NCBI GenBank assembly: GCA_018894105.1
Contig: CM032121.1
Location: 38,224,230 to 38,288,229 of the forward strand
Length of the DNA: 64,000 nucleotides
Direction of reading: 5' to 3'
DNA from: Jacaranda mimosifolia
Taxonomy: Eukaryota > Streptophyta > Magnoliopsida > Lamiales > Bignoniaceae
Positions 47,708-60,273 of this stretch are shown here, one piece after another. Position 1 is the first letter of the stretch; every line of letters starts with the position of its first letter. Both the position numbers and the translations under genes were made by a program. The notes under the pieces are model-generated. The model searched no databases, had not been told where the DNA came from, and saw only the letters and a list, made by a program, of their open reading frames with translations.

Positions 47708-49802
47708 GTTTTTGCTTAACATCATGCATGCAGGTATAAGTTGTTTGATGGAAGTTAATTTGCGATCAATTAGGTGTAAAGAGATTGGTCAATTAGGCCT
47801 CATATTTATAATTTTGAATGTAAGTCGCATATGAACAAATGAGGTTGATGATGTTGTTGCTGTTTCTTTTTTGTTTTTGTTTTTTTGTTTTTTTGTTTTT
47901 TTTTACATTTTACATTTTACAACTTTGTGCTAGTTAACTCCACATAGAAGGTTATCATTTTTCTTCTATGCCTTGACAATGGTGAAAATTAATCAGTAAA
48001 AAGGCACTATTAAACTAAATGCTATTTTGAAAATACTATTAATCAGGTCTTGTGGAGTTTTTGCTTCCATCTTCTTCAATTTGAAATTTGTATTCTATTG
48101 ATTTATTGTAAGATCGATATTCTTGATTTGATAATTGGATCTATAGACTTGTAAAGGATACTCTCTAAAAAAAAATATAAAAAAAAAGAAAATTTTATTC
48201 CCCTATTTTCCTCATGGAGATAAATATTATATCCTTGAAGGAATTCAAAATTTGTGATATTGTCTAAGATGTGCTTGTATCTATCATAGTGTCTGATTGC
48301 TCTTGTTTAATGACTTGCCATTAGTTTGATACGAATCAGAGGGGCATGGAAATAAATATATATATATATATATATCTTCAAGGTATGCTTGTTCTAGTAT
48401 TTTGCATTTGAGTAGAAACTATCCATCCAACTCAATACCACAAAAAATAGGTTCATTTGTCTCTGCAAGAGATAAGAAACCAAGCTGTTTATCGATCAAA
48501 GATATAATGTGGTCCATATTAAATTAAATAATAAATTTTATTTGATCATAATCTATTAATGAGACAGAAAAAATAAAACTTGAATAAATTAAAGAATGAT
48601 ATTTAATAATATTATATCAAAATATTTAACATTGATGCATTAAAAAATTATATTTTAATCCATCTTTTTAAAGTTGTTTTGCTACTAACCTGTTTCTATT
48701 TTCTTTTTCACATGAAAATTAATAGCCAAAATAAAAATAAATTAAAAATAATACAAAAATGAAAATACAACTCACTCATGGGTCATTTTGATGGCAGCAG
48801 GAATAAATAGATCATGATCGTGAATACCGGAGACAATTGCTCCTCTCTTTTGCGATACCTGCTGGATCAAATAAAACTTGTATTTGCAATAGATAGTGTA
48901 TAATTACTTAAAGTTTTGCTACCTGGCAAAGGCAAACGGCACTATGCATTATGAAAACTGCTGATAGCTAGCTACTCTATCATACAGAATTTCCATTAGC
49001 ATGAGTTATTGATTCACATTGACTTGTTCATATAAATTATTGATAGTGCATCATCCAGCTTGTTGAGTTTGCATGCAAGTGACTGAAAAGAAGTTATACC
49101 TATAATATGTTATGAGTTATAAAGTAAATATTCGGAACTTAAAACAATAAGAAAATATTAATTGTTATTGGTATGGGTAATTTTGGTACCTCAAAATAAT
49201 AAACAATTTCATAATGCTCCTAGAATTCATGTTTTTTTTGTTCTTTTATTTAATGGGTTTTCATCCAATTCGATTTGACTAGCATTTCTACTGAATCTCT
49301 TCCATTGTATAAGAAATTAAATATGAAGGCCCAATTAGGCCACCTCAACTATGACCTACTTGCCAAACTACAAGTATTTATATTATTTCATATTTTGACA
49401 TTTACAACTATTAAATTCTTTCCCAATAATTTTTTTTCTCAGTTTACTTTGGTAGTGCTGGGTTTTTATTGGCTAAGCCAAACCCAAGAAACTTTAACCT
49501 CTTTTTGTGGCTACTAGATATGATAAGAAACTATTTAAATCCTATCTGTAATTAAGATAATAATTCCTTAAACTCATTAATTGTGTATTAATTCTTGGAA
49601 AAGTTAAAAATAATTTTGCCCTAAAAAATAGAAATGCCTCAAGATAATCAATAAAGGGAATTCTTTCAATTAAAATGTATGCCACGAACAAGATGCTTTG
49701 TGATAATATTGTAGTTGACTTGAAATTGGGTCAAACCCATGCATCATCGATATTCTTAAATCTTATTTGAACATCCCATCAAATTAAAAGCCTCCCTTTC
49801 TC

Positions 49803-49835
<33 letters not shown>

Positions 49836-50138
49836 GCCGCAAATAAATAGATGTCACCAAAATAAGAAATAGTAGAAAACTGAAAACTTAAAGAAAAAGA
49901 GAACAACAAAACTGTGGAAACTAACATAGAGAAAAACATGTAGGAAAAGGACACAGAAAGAGGAACAAAATGGATGAGGAAAAGGAGTAGAACTTGAGCT
50001 AATAGTTAACAACGTCAACTTCATTGGTGCATATATGACACATTATTACAACTATAAAAACGAGGTTTTTTTATAGTTAATTTGATCATAAACTTTCATC
50101 CAACAACCTACTTATTTTCTTGTATTCTAAGTAAAAAC
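47708..50138. repeat. RNase flanks and spacer modules
   Basis: 47708-47900 is the 5' flank of the minus copy, with a possible TATA box (ATTATAAATATGAGG read on the minus strand, 47801-47815). 48010-49430 repeats the spacer of 12-13 kb. 49430-50130 is the RNase upstream region, with a T run at 49806-49831 and the TATA-like CTATAAA at 50052. No other gene seen. Confidence 0.5.
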
Positions 50139-50790
50139 ATGAATTTTCCTAGTACTGTAGTTGCAACGTTTTTGCTTTGATCTTAAATATTTTCAATACT
50201 AGCTTCAAATAGAATATGTGCAGACTTGGCTTCAACCTATTATGTTCAACCCAATGTCAACTGTATTAATCTAGGTAAGGGTATACCGTATACGAGTCAA
50301 GCTTGATAAAAATTGTAAGCTCGAGCTCAATATTCTGCCTTGAACTTGATGAGTTTTCTTTTATTAGTTTGAGCTCTAGCTTGAAACAAAAACGAAAAAG
50401 AACTTGAGCTTGAGGTCATGAGCTTGGGATTAATCGAGTTTGATCTCAACTTGATCAATGATTCCCCCAATTAACTCTAACATCAAATAATGTGTACAAA
50501 ATATTAACAAATAAAAAATAAATCATTAATATATAATAATTATTTAATTATTAACGATTCCTCCAATTAGTATATAAAAAATATTTAGAAATAAAAAAAT
50601 GCTTGCGAGTTCTTGCACAACTAAATTATAGCTCATACTCTCATTGTAAATTTTGAGCTTGAGTTGAGCTATAATCGAGATGGCTCGACTCATTTTACAC
50701 CCACAAATCCGACCCCATTGAATTTTTCGTTGCATATGCTTTGACATGGTGATCGATATGGAAACACCTTAACAATCAAACATTCAAGGA
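50139..50790 (+). pseudogene. T2 ribonuclease pseudogene, plus copy of pair 3, split by a MITE
   Basis: Starts MNFPSTVVATFLL and then stops. The VQTW of the N-terminus is visible at about 50216-50230, followed by a frameshifted NCIN-type segment. A MITE (50279-50702) then interrupts. Exon 1 resumes at about 50706 with PIEFF and a LHMLWHGD-like remnant of FTLHGLWPxD. Homology ends in the intron near 50790, where it meets the minus copy. Confidence 0.7.
50279..50702. mobile_element. MITE inserted in RNase exon 1
   Basis: Imperfect inverted ends: GGGTATACCGTATACGAGTC on the left and GACTCATTTTACACCC on the right, with repeated GAGCTTGAG/CTCGAGCT blocks inside. Homologous exon sequence is continuous across this site at 46330-46360, so it is an insertion. 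Target duplication decayed. Confidence 0.6.
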
Positions 50791-50799
50791 TCAAAATTA

Positions 50800-51112
50800 A
50801 AATTAAACATTGATATTGTAGCTAGCTAGCTATTAATACATTAAAACAGAACTAGAAAAGGTCATGTACATTAATTACCATTAGGGTAGGGTTCCTCCAG
50901 GGAGTTGGATCAGTGCATGTCAAGGTGATCAATTCTGATCATTGGGCCAAAGCTCATGCAATGTGAAATTCAATAATACCGGATTAACACAGTGGAAATT
51001 TGGTTGAGCATAATAGATGGGAGGCCAAGTCTGCACAATTTTCATGTGGTCATAGGATCTTTATTGGTCTGAAATATTTGAGCCCAAAATAGAAGCATCA
51101 TACAAGGTTCAT
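50800..51112 (-). pseudogene. T2 ribonuclease pseudogene, minus copy of pair 3 (exon 1 only)
   Basis: ATG at 51112, then a frameshifted signal peptide. The mature start is well kept: YDHMKIVQTWPPIYYAQPNF, CVNPVLLNF and TLHELWPNDQN, then a stop. This is the clearest T2 N-terminus here: VQTWPP followed by the first active-site block, with Gly to Glu in HGLWP and a lost Cys after WPPIY. Only intron sequence follows; exon 2 is missing. Confidence 0.85.
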
Positions 51113-51404
51113 GTTTTTGCTTATGATCATATAGGTATAGGTGGTTCGATAGAAGTTTGTGATCAAATTAATCATAATGGGTCTCATTTTTATAGTTGGA
51201 AATATGTGGATATATGAACAAATGAGGTTGATGTCGCTCTTTTTTTCTCTTGTCAGTTTTATTTAATTCCCTTTCTATGTCCTTTCCTTATATGTTATTT
51301 TCTGGTTAGGTTTTATCCTTCCCTTTTTTCTGAATTTTTTTAGTTTTTTCCTGCTATTTTCTATTATCTCTTTTATTGATGATTTGCTGCAAATTTTTTT
51401 ATCT

Positions 51405-51449
<45 letters not shown>

Positions 51450-52355
51450 ACATTTGATATAATGGATATGTTTAAATAAGAATACTGATGAAGTGTTTGA
51501 GCCGACTTCTATACTTCAACTGCAACATCATTTAATTAAAAAGCATTTTCATTGTTAGCTTGCATTTCAATCAAAAGGCTTCATTTTGTTGATATTTTTT
51601 AATGTTTTATTGTTAAATTTTGGTATGATGCTCTAGAATGTATATTCACACATATGTAATACATATATAGTAGTATTATTAGTGGTTGTTTTCTTCCACT
51701 CTGCAAATATGGCTAAAGAGAAAGTCTGCTAAGGAAAAAATAGTGGTACTTCTTAGAACAGCAAATGATAATGTTATTACACTACAATAAAATAATAAAA
51801 TAGAGGCATTTCTTAAAATATCCACTAATAATTATTTAAGTATCTGTTGCCCTTTTCGGTATTGGTAGATTTTTGGGAGGTTATCCAAATTAAAATAGTC
51901 CATAAAAGTAGTGATTTTGAGGGGCTTATCTACAAAGGCCCAATTCAATATAGTCCAAAAAATTAGTGAAAAATTATAATGCCCATTGGGGCACTTGATA
52001 TATTTTTATTTTTATTTTCTTTCAATAATTTTCTTGTTTAAAGAAATGATTAAAATCAGAATTTTATTTTACTGGATAAATCTCACCAGAAGTTCTCATC
52101 ATTGCACACCTCCCTCTTTGCCACTTGAAATTATTTGAAATCACTTGAAATCCCAATGAAAATCCATTATATGCCAGACCTTAATCTTCAATCTTTGTTT
52201 TTTGCAATTTTCGCTGGGAAATTATTCAAAGCTCCTTGCCGTCATGTTTGTTGTTGCATATTCCAGCAAAATAGCAAGCAAGTGTAAGTGTTGAGCGTGA
52301 AGCTTAAAGTTCTACGTAAGTGCCCGATATTAATGGTGTTGAGATATAACGCTCA

Positions 52356-52387
<32 letters not shown>

Positions 52388-52984
52388 ATGGAGGTTAAGG
52401 ATGAAGAGGCCAAGTTTGTTTTTGCCTCCAAGAGATAAGGTTCAAGTGGCAAAGTTCATCTTGAATTCTTCTACCAAAAAGCAAAGTTCAATTTTGCTTC
52501 TTCTACCAAGAGAAGCATATGGAATTGTGTAGAAATTGTAGTGTCTATATATATATATATATATGTGCGTGTGTGTAGTATGTATTTGTAAGAACATTTG
52601 TAGAGAGAGATAGAAGGAGAGAATATAGCATAAGAGGGCCACAATTTTGTTACAAAATTGTGAAGAGTTAGCCACAATTAGTTTTAAATTGTGAGAAGTG
52701 ATAGCCACAAAATTGTGTGAAATTTTGTGAGGAAGGTGCCAAGAAATTTATTTCTTGAAGTGAGGAATGTTGTATTAGCCTCTAGTTCAGCTAGAGAAGA
52801 ATTTTTGTATTACCCATTATTTTTATAGTAGAAGTTCATTTTATTCATGTCTATATTTCTACTCCTACAAATTCTTGAGTTATTTCCTTTTGTTTTTTTT
52901 CTTCCTGTTATGTTTGCACAGATAGAGAGATTTGATCCTACTATTCCACTGCGATATTTATTATCGTGTATATCTCCCAACAAA
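51113..52984. other. Spacer with microsatellites
   Basis: 51115-51250 is the RNase 5' flank. A CA repeat lies at about 51408-51444, a TTA repeat at 52357-52386 and a TA/TG run at 52546-52576. No gene, RNA or element recognised. Confidence 0.5.
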
Positions 52985-53333
52985 GAGGGAGTTTGGTTGT
53001 GTGTTTATTTTCAATTTTCATTTTCAACATTTTTAAAATTTGAAAAGTTAGTTAGAGTAAATAGATTGAAAATAGATTTGTATTTAGATAGTTTGTTGGA
53101 AAAGTAATGATTATATAGAGTTTATTAGGTTGTAGGTGGAGAGAGCTAGTAATAATGAAGAAGAGAGAGAAGATATATAGGTTATTGGGAAAAGATATGT
53201 AGGTTATTGAAAAATGTGTTTTGAGATGAAAATGAGTTGAAATATTAATAAAAATGATGATAAGTTGTTGATAATTCATTTCCAAATAGTAAAAACAGCT
53301 GAAAATGAAAATAAAACATAACCAAACTGCCCC
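52985..53333. mobile_element. MITE with AGTTTGGTT-type ends
   Basis: Left GGGAGTTTGGTTGTGTGTTT and right AAAACATAACCAAACTGCCC are inverted, and the pairing extends through TTTTCATTTTCA and TGAAAATGAAAA. No coding sequence; target duplication uncertain. Confidence 0.6.
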
Positions 53334-54552
53334 TAAGCTTTGCGAATTAGTGCTTGATACTTGGTGTGTTGTTCATAGGAGGATTGGCCAAAAAATCATG
53401 ACTTCTTATTTTCTTAAAAGTTGGTAACATGGGAAGAGCATGTCCTTGTGTGTTTAGTTAATGTCTAATATCTTGCTGCATACCTTAAGAAAATTTTGTA
53501 TACTGCATTGCTGTTTCTGAGTAAGGCAAATATCATGACATTGTAGTTGATTAATTGGATCTAGCCTTCAGGCAAATAAGATTAGTGATTAATATTATAA
53601 GTTTTGTGTCATACTTAAAATAAAAGACAAATATTGGATATGATGCAGGCGAATTGATAGACAAATATACATGTATTTCAGGAAAATTTTCGGGAGCAAA
53701 CCGGCTATGTGCCTCACTTTTCGTTTTGGTCTTATCTTGGTTGAAACTAAATTTTAGTCAGCTTTTTGAACTGCTACTTAACTTGTGATATATGCAGTTA
53801 TATATATATATATATATATATATATTCTCTTGATGAGTCATTTGTCGGCCTTGTTGCTTAGATTTGGCTCAATGTTACAACATTATCAACAAGAACCTGC
53901 AGGTATTTTGGTTACTTATCATCAATTTCTATTTCTAACTGATATTTAAGTCCGGATTTCCAATAATGCTATATAACTATCTGATTTAATTATTGGTTCC
54001 CTGTTCTGTTTGATGTGTTCTATTTTCTTCAATTTTTCTCTTTCTGGTTTCTTATTTAAGTCCTCAATTTGCTATAATGTTAGTCGTTTGCTCTGTGCTT
54101 GAAACTTTTCTGTTGCAATGTACTAAATATATCCACTTTTTTTCTTTTTGTGTGTGTATATGTGTGTTTAGCTTTACTGTGAGAAAGAAAGGCTAAGAAA
54201 CAATCAGTTTGAACATTTGAAGCTACAGAAGACTCAAAGGGACTCAAATGTTTGACAATCAACATGCATCTGCTGTCTCTATCTGTGTGTGAACGCAGAA
54301 GTGGGATTGTGGTAGGGGCTGGGGGTAAGGTCAAAATCTTGCTAGAGTTGGCAAAGAAAATCTTATTGATTTGTCCGAGGCTATTGTTTTTAGCATAGAA
54401 GTAATGCTATAATCTTATATTTTGTTCTGTTTCTTAGAAGCAAGGTTTATAAACAATAGACAGGCTGTCATGATGAAGAATATAGGATTCCCTGGGAAAT
54501 GTTTATACCCCTTGGCTCTTGTAGAGATTTTGTTTCCCCTTGATTGCCATAC
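53334..54552. other. Spacer, no gene recognised
   Basis: Contains a TA repeat at 53801-53824. Possible splice-like signals (TATTTCAG at about 53676, CCTGCAG|GT near 53900) may belong to lost ROP exons, but no ROP protein sequence could be read. Confidence 0.35.
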
Positions 54553-54596
54553 TTTGGGAAGAAATGACTCTCTCTTTATAATCAATAGATCTTTGT

Positions 54597-55551
54597 GAGG
54601 ATAAGCAGTACTTAGCTGATCATCTTGGATTTATTCTTTTTACCACTGCACAGGTGTGTGTTCTCATCATTTTCTGCTGCTTGTCTGGTTTTATTTACAT
54701 CTTGAAATGATGATGGCCTATCCATAATCAGGGAGAAGAGCTCCATAAGCAAATTGGTGCTGCTTACTATATTGAATGCAACTCTAAATCTCAACAAGTA
54801 GTGATAAATTTGTTTTAAGTTTACTGGATAATTTAGTCAAACATACTGCTTTATAATTTCTAGTTTCCTAACCTAAATTCTTGAATTTGAACAAGGCATA
54901 GTGCATTGAGCCATTCAAGCATAGTTAAGAGCCCCATATATTTTTTTATCCTCTATCCTTTCATTTAAAATAATCCGCTGCTCTCAGTAAACCTGTTCAT
55001 GCATGCTCACATTTCCCTTTGAACTGTTTGATCTCATCTAATTAATAGTATAGATGATTTTCATCCACCTATTGTATCTCCTATTGATAAATATGTTGTT
55101 AAAAAAGTCAGCCATCACTTGCAAGTGGAAGTGACATCTGATTTGGCCACATTATTTGTAGGGTGCTAGTAGTAGAATGTGATGTATCTAGCATGATTTG
55201 GAAGGTGTTTCAATAGGTAGTTTACCGCATCCTTGTTTGTCTGGATGATGTGGGTCTGTTTTGATATTCTCTTATGATGAATCCGCCACAACTTCACACA
55301 TTTTAACACCTATCTTCTGGTCCCTTTTTATTTGGTAGGGGTGAGCAGCGTACTCTTCATGCCTTCAAAGATATAATGTGATACTTAGATTAGTAACATA
55401 GTATCTGAATATCCATACACTGACACACAAAGTGTTAAATTTTCTGCTCTGAATCACTACTAACCTTTCTCCTTTCCCTTCTGTGACAGGTCTTCAACCT
55501 GCAGCCTTTACTGAAACAAAGAAGGAAGAAAAACTCAATCTAATTAAATGA
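54597..55551 (+). pseudogene. ROP (Rac-like) GTPase pseudogene fragment, copy 2
   Basis: Exon 54597-54653 reads EDKQYLADHLGFILFTTAQ. Exon 54732-54797 reads GEELHKQIGAAYYIECNSKS followed by QQ. Exon 55490-55551 reads LQPAAFTETKKEEKLNLIK and stops. The order and intron positions fit ROP genes. Pro of DHPG is Leu and Ser of ECSSK is Asn. The last exon lacks the C-terminal Cys motif, and 5' exons with the P-loop are absent. It is better preserved than copy 1 but still only a 3' piece. Confidence 0.8.
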
Positions 55552-57194
55552 AAATAAACTGAGAAAAAGTTATTGGTACAACTCTATATTGCCTTACTTT
55601 GCCCAAAAAAAGATGCATTTAGTTAATAACTAAAAATTAGTCAAAAAGTAAATGTTGGACAAAGAAAAAGAGCTAATGAAAAACTCTATCCAAACTAATT
55701 AAACCAGAGAAATACACTGATCTTGCGCTGTCTAATATTAGACTAGACAAATGAAGAAAAATCCTCCATACAACTTGGCATGCTACAGAGTACCTTCATA
55801 CAAATTGAAGAAGTACTACTTGATGTTTGGTGTGTGGCATGCAGTTTTGTGGAAAGACTGTGGAATACTAATGCTGCACAGTAGTACTTTCTTGGGCCAA
55901 TTAAGCATTAACATCTTTGGCGTTCTTCTGATATCTGACCATACGATGCAGGTTTTATAAGTTTAGACTGTGCTGTTGTGGATTATTTTATGGATGAACT
56001 AGGCCGATGACAGGTTCCTAATAACTGATGCAAGAGTTTGTTCTTTATGCACCAAGGGGTACGTCACTCTAATTTGGGTCATTAAATTTTCTCTTCAGAT
56101 TTGAGTTTGCCAACCAAATGCAGAAATATATATTGGGTCTCATTAAATTTTCTCTTTAGATTTGCGTTGGCCAATCAAATGGAGAAATATATACCTCAAA
56201 GAAAATATTTTGAATAATAGTTAAAAAGTTTTCAATGAAAAAGTAGACAATAAATAATTAATTATTTTCTGTTGGAATTCACTCTCAATATTTCATAAGT
56301 GGAAAGGCTGAGAAAATAATTTAATGATTGAGAAGCTTGGTTCTCATCACCCTGGTAGACCTAGGGCCATGGATTGCTAGCTTGTAGCAAGATTGGAATT
56401 TAATCATGGAACAATAATCTTTTAGTAATTTTTGGTTGATACATGAACATAAATGAAAATCATCTCATGCCACCAGGGTAAAATATGCACAGCTTATTGC
56501 GTTTACTTTTACATATCATTTTACCAATTACAAAATATGGCTGCGTACATGAGGAGATATCATAGGTTACAAGCAATATCATTTGCCACATGGAGACAAT
56601 CTTACTTCTATATGCTTAAAGAGTTTCTCCAAGAGGACTCTATGCACATGATCTTCTTAAATTTGATATATGTTGTAAGGCACTAAGATATATATTACAG
56701 ATCCTATGTAAGCAGTTAATATTTTCAGGGTTCACTATCTTTACCATCTTAAACAACACTAAGGAAGTCATTTTCCTATACCTAGTTTCAAAGAGAAACA
56801 CAAAACAAAGTTTCAAACAACATAAAGATGCTGCTCCTTGCATACAGATTTATGGTAAATTCAATGTGTGGTTCTCACATGACTTTAGGATAAAATCTTA
56901 TTGTCTATCTTGCTCATACTAGATGAAATCTATATTTGTTTCTTCAAACACTTACGAGATTTGGGGTATCATTTCATCCATACTCATTGCAACCGTTTGG
57001 AATTGATGGGATTGTTAACATTAGATTGAAGTGATACAAAAGTTGTTTTGAGATTCGTAAAGGGTTCTAATTAACATGTTGCACCAGATAATCACATGAT
57101 TATATTCTGGCTATACCCTTGAATTTCAATAATATGATCTCTGTTTTTAAATGCCAATATTATGCTTAGTATATATTTGCAATTGTTTTATCAT
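55552..57194. other. Spacer between ROP and CSN4 fragments, copy 2
   Basis: Collinear with 14150-15777. The conserved frame NMAAYMRRYHRLQAI at about 56540-56585 pairs with 15085-15130; the family is unknown. Confidence 0.4.
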
Positions 57195-57290
57195 ATTATT
57201 TTATGCTAGGATTCTTGATTTGAAGTAGTGTTTAGAAGATGCATTATGGAATTATGCCATTTCCCAAAGTGAGAAGCTGTGAAATTGGAT
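57195..57290 (+). pseudogene. CSN4 exon relic, copy 2
   Basis: Reads FYARILDLK, a stop, CLEDALWNYAISQSEKL, a stop. Collinear with 15778-15873 but more damaged. Confidence 0.7.
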
Positions 57291-58730
57291 ATAAGTACGT
57301 ATAATAGAATAGATTTTGTCAACTACAATATATCCAGATTTTAAGGATTACTCTATACTTGTATGTTTTCCTCATATGAAATTATCGTTGAATACAGACT
57401 AGTTATGAATATTTGAAATAGTATATTAAAAGAACATGAATTCTTGTTTAAGTTGGCAATAAAGTTGGCATTTGTTTATTAAACGTAGATAAGCCATAAT
57501 TGTTCTTTTAAAAATGGATGTTGTGAGTTGGAATAAATGCTAATTAATTTTTTTAGGAGTTATTAGATTGCTGAGTTGTATTTGATTGATAAAAATTGTG
57601 GGCGTAGGATTACTAGAAATACGTAATTGTAATTCTTGTAGTATATGACTCAATATATATATATATATATATCCATATTTCTCCTTTGGAGGCACATGTT
57701 GGATTGCTGCTCTTTTTGAGATTGGAGTTGATTTGGAGCTTACAAAATGAGTGAAGATCCTATCTAGTTGCCTCTGCGTGTATTGGAGGTACTTTTTGAG
57801 GGCATTTAAAGGCAAAAAAAGTTGCTCTTATATTTTTGGTATTTTAGTACTGTGGTTGCTAGTTGATTTATAAGATTTGACTAATTATTAGAAATCAATC
57901 TATAACTATTATCATTAATGATTAATTAATTTTTACAAGTTTTTCACATAATATGGGAGGTTAGAAGTTCGAGCCTAATCGGCTCCTGCTGTGCAAGTGT
58001 ATAAATATATAAAAAAAATGTAGGACATTTTATAGTATTGAATGATTTGCCGACCCTACTTAGCTAATTGGCTTCATTTGGGGGTTTGAATCCTCCTAAC
58101 TCATTTGCTTGGAAATTAGGATTAGATCTTATCCGACTACCCAGTCTGAATATAAAACGATTGATCCATTTAGCTTGTCCCATCTGATATCACATATATC
58201 AAAAATGTTAAACTCCATAGAACATTAATGAGTTTTATATTCTATTATTCATTAATATGGGAAGAGACAATTAAAAATAATTTCATTGTATAGATGATGA
58301 TCATAAAACTTGTTTTCCTTCTCTTTTAATGTCAAAATTGTAATTATAAATAATTTTTTCATATAACTCTTTTGAGTTGGATCTAATCAATTCCATTGTG
58401 TCAAACTATCACTTATATTGGACATGGACCCAATTATATAGGATTCTAGATTTTGTCACCACTCAAACTCCATAAACATAAAAACCGACATACAAAAATG
58501 ACGTTCTCACTAATCTAATCTATCACCGTTTTCAAACAAAAAAGACTTGGCAAGCAAATGAATGAATGTCATAATCACAATATCCATCCCCTCGCTCGAA
58601 CGAAATGAGGAATAGCAATACTTCACAAGAAGTAGCTCCTTTCTTTTCAATTTTAAGATTCTTTGTATTATTAGAATTAAAACAACATAGAACTAGCTCC
58701 TTATTGTGATTTAATATAAAAATCTTATTG

Positions 58731-58982
58731 TTATTCTAAGATCCACGTCTTTACAAGACCTTCGAAGATAGAATCATAAAAAAAGCACGTTTGTACCATC
58801 ACCCTCTTTCCTTTATCACCCAAATCAAGCCATTTTTGTAGATTGATTTGAACTGCATTAGAGATAATTATAGGCAATCTCAATAAGATATTATGCATAA
58901 GATATTTTCGGAGGTTGGGAAGATGGTCAATTGCTTCCATATTGCTTATCTGTGTAGAATTTGAATATTGGATAGAACCCAA
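58731..58982 (-). pseudogene. Possible F-box-like fragment
   Basis: An 83-codon frame contains HLPNLRKYLMHNILLRLPII, which loosely fits LPxELxxNILLRLPxxS of F-box starts, followed by QKWLDLGDKG. No F-box-associated domain follows. Not certain to be a gene. Confidence 0.25.
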
Positions 58983-60177
58983 ACTACTTAGGTCATAGAT
59001 GCAACCTCAATTAATTCTAATAATGTTATTAACGTATACTACTAAATATGAATTCTTGAATTTTGGCAAGGAAAGCAATAAAATTTTTCTTTCTTTCTTT
59101 ACACACACACACACACACACAATTGAAAGGAAAAAGCAATGGAAATCATTGCACAAAATTAATTAATAATGACATTTTATATGCTTAATCAATTCATTGT
59201 CTAAATTCTCTACCATTTTTGTAGTGTTTGGAATTCGATTAGTTTGAAAACTTGAATGTGAAATTTTTTGGATAGTTTTTCCAAATTGATAATGCTTAAG
59301 ATAACTTTTAATAACTTTTAATTATGAAAATATTCTTTGATTGGGTACACAGTTTCAAAATAATAATTGTATGGAGTTGAATAAGGAAGAAGATAATTTT
59401 TTTCCCTTTAACATATCAAATTCTTAGCTTGTTACTATATTTATTATAGAGTTTTAGCTTAAATAAAGAAATTATTACTTAGATCTTTTGTTTAAACATT
59501 TGCACAAGCTTTGCTTAAATATATTTGCAATGTGAGTATAGAAAGCACCACTCTTAGTCTAATCTTGGATGTCTTCAAGTGTTGATGAAATCCTGATTTT
59601 AGAATCTAGAGATATAGTTAAGATCATCGTAAGCCTAGCGAAAATCTTTCGGTACTCAAGTCAGTATCGGGCAGAAAAATTCTAAAATAATTAATATGGT
59701 GTATCTCCATATATCACATGTTGGGACATTTTTAACTGAAATAATTAATATAGCATACCTCTAAATATCACACATTGGGACATTTTTAGAGTTAAGAGAT
59801 GGGTCAATTCTTGCTAGGTATCGTTATCTTGTTGGATTCACTTTCTTTGAACCCAATAAGACCTTATTTTAATTGGTTTCTTGGGTTAAAAGCCACTGAT
59901 GTACAATAATTTAGGCTCATTTGTCCCACATGAATAATATGATTTTAAAGTTGACCAAAAAAATTAATTTTTAAATCAAGAAAGTTTGATTTGAGATATA
60001 AATCAGGATAATTAGGCAAATAATTTAATTATAATTTTACTAGAAAAACTCTATTAGTCGTTTTTTGTAGTTTTTTAATTCAAGATTTGTACCAAGGTTT
60101 TTGGAAAAAAAAATTGTACTAATGGTAGGTGCACATATATGTCCTATTTTGCTCTCTTTGTGTTATTTTTACATTAT
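58983..60177. other. AT-rich spacer with no counterpart in unit 1
   Basis: No gene recognised. A CA repeat lies at 59101-59121. In unit 1 only about 30 bp separate the end of the ROP/CSN4 module from the F-box leader (16707-16738), so roughly 2 kb from 58123 to 60177 is inserted here or deleted there. Confidence 0.45.
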
Positions 60178-60273
60178 TATATAAGAAACAATTTTGGATA
60201 GGGGTTTGTTCCAATCATCCCAATTTTATAGAGTTTTGTCAACAAAATTGAACTCATAAGCAACTCAGGTGAT

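Larger units (their letters stand above)
54553..58122 (+). repeat. ROP/CSN4 module, copy 2
   Basis: Collinear with 13165-16707. The two copies have diverged by many substitutions and short indels. A local repeat of about 75 bp (GGGTCTCATTAAATTTTCTC type) at about 56077-56200 is unique to this copy. Confidence 0.7.

Noticed and set aside
51408..51444. CA repeat considered as a CRISPR-like or regulatory array
   Set aside because: Plain dinucleotide microsatellite; no repeat-spacer structure anywhere in the window and the organism is a plant.
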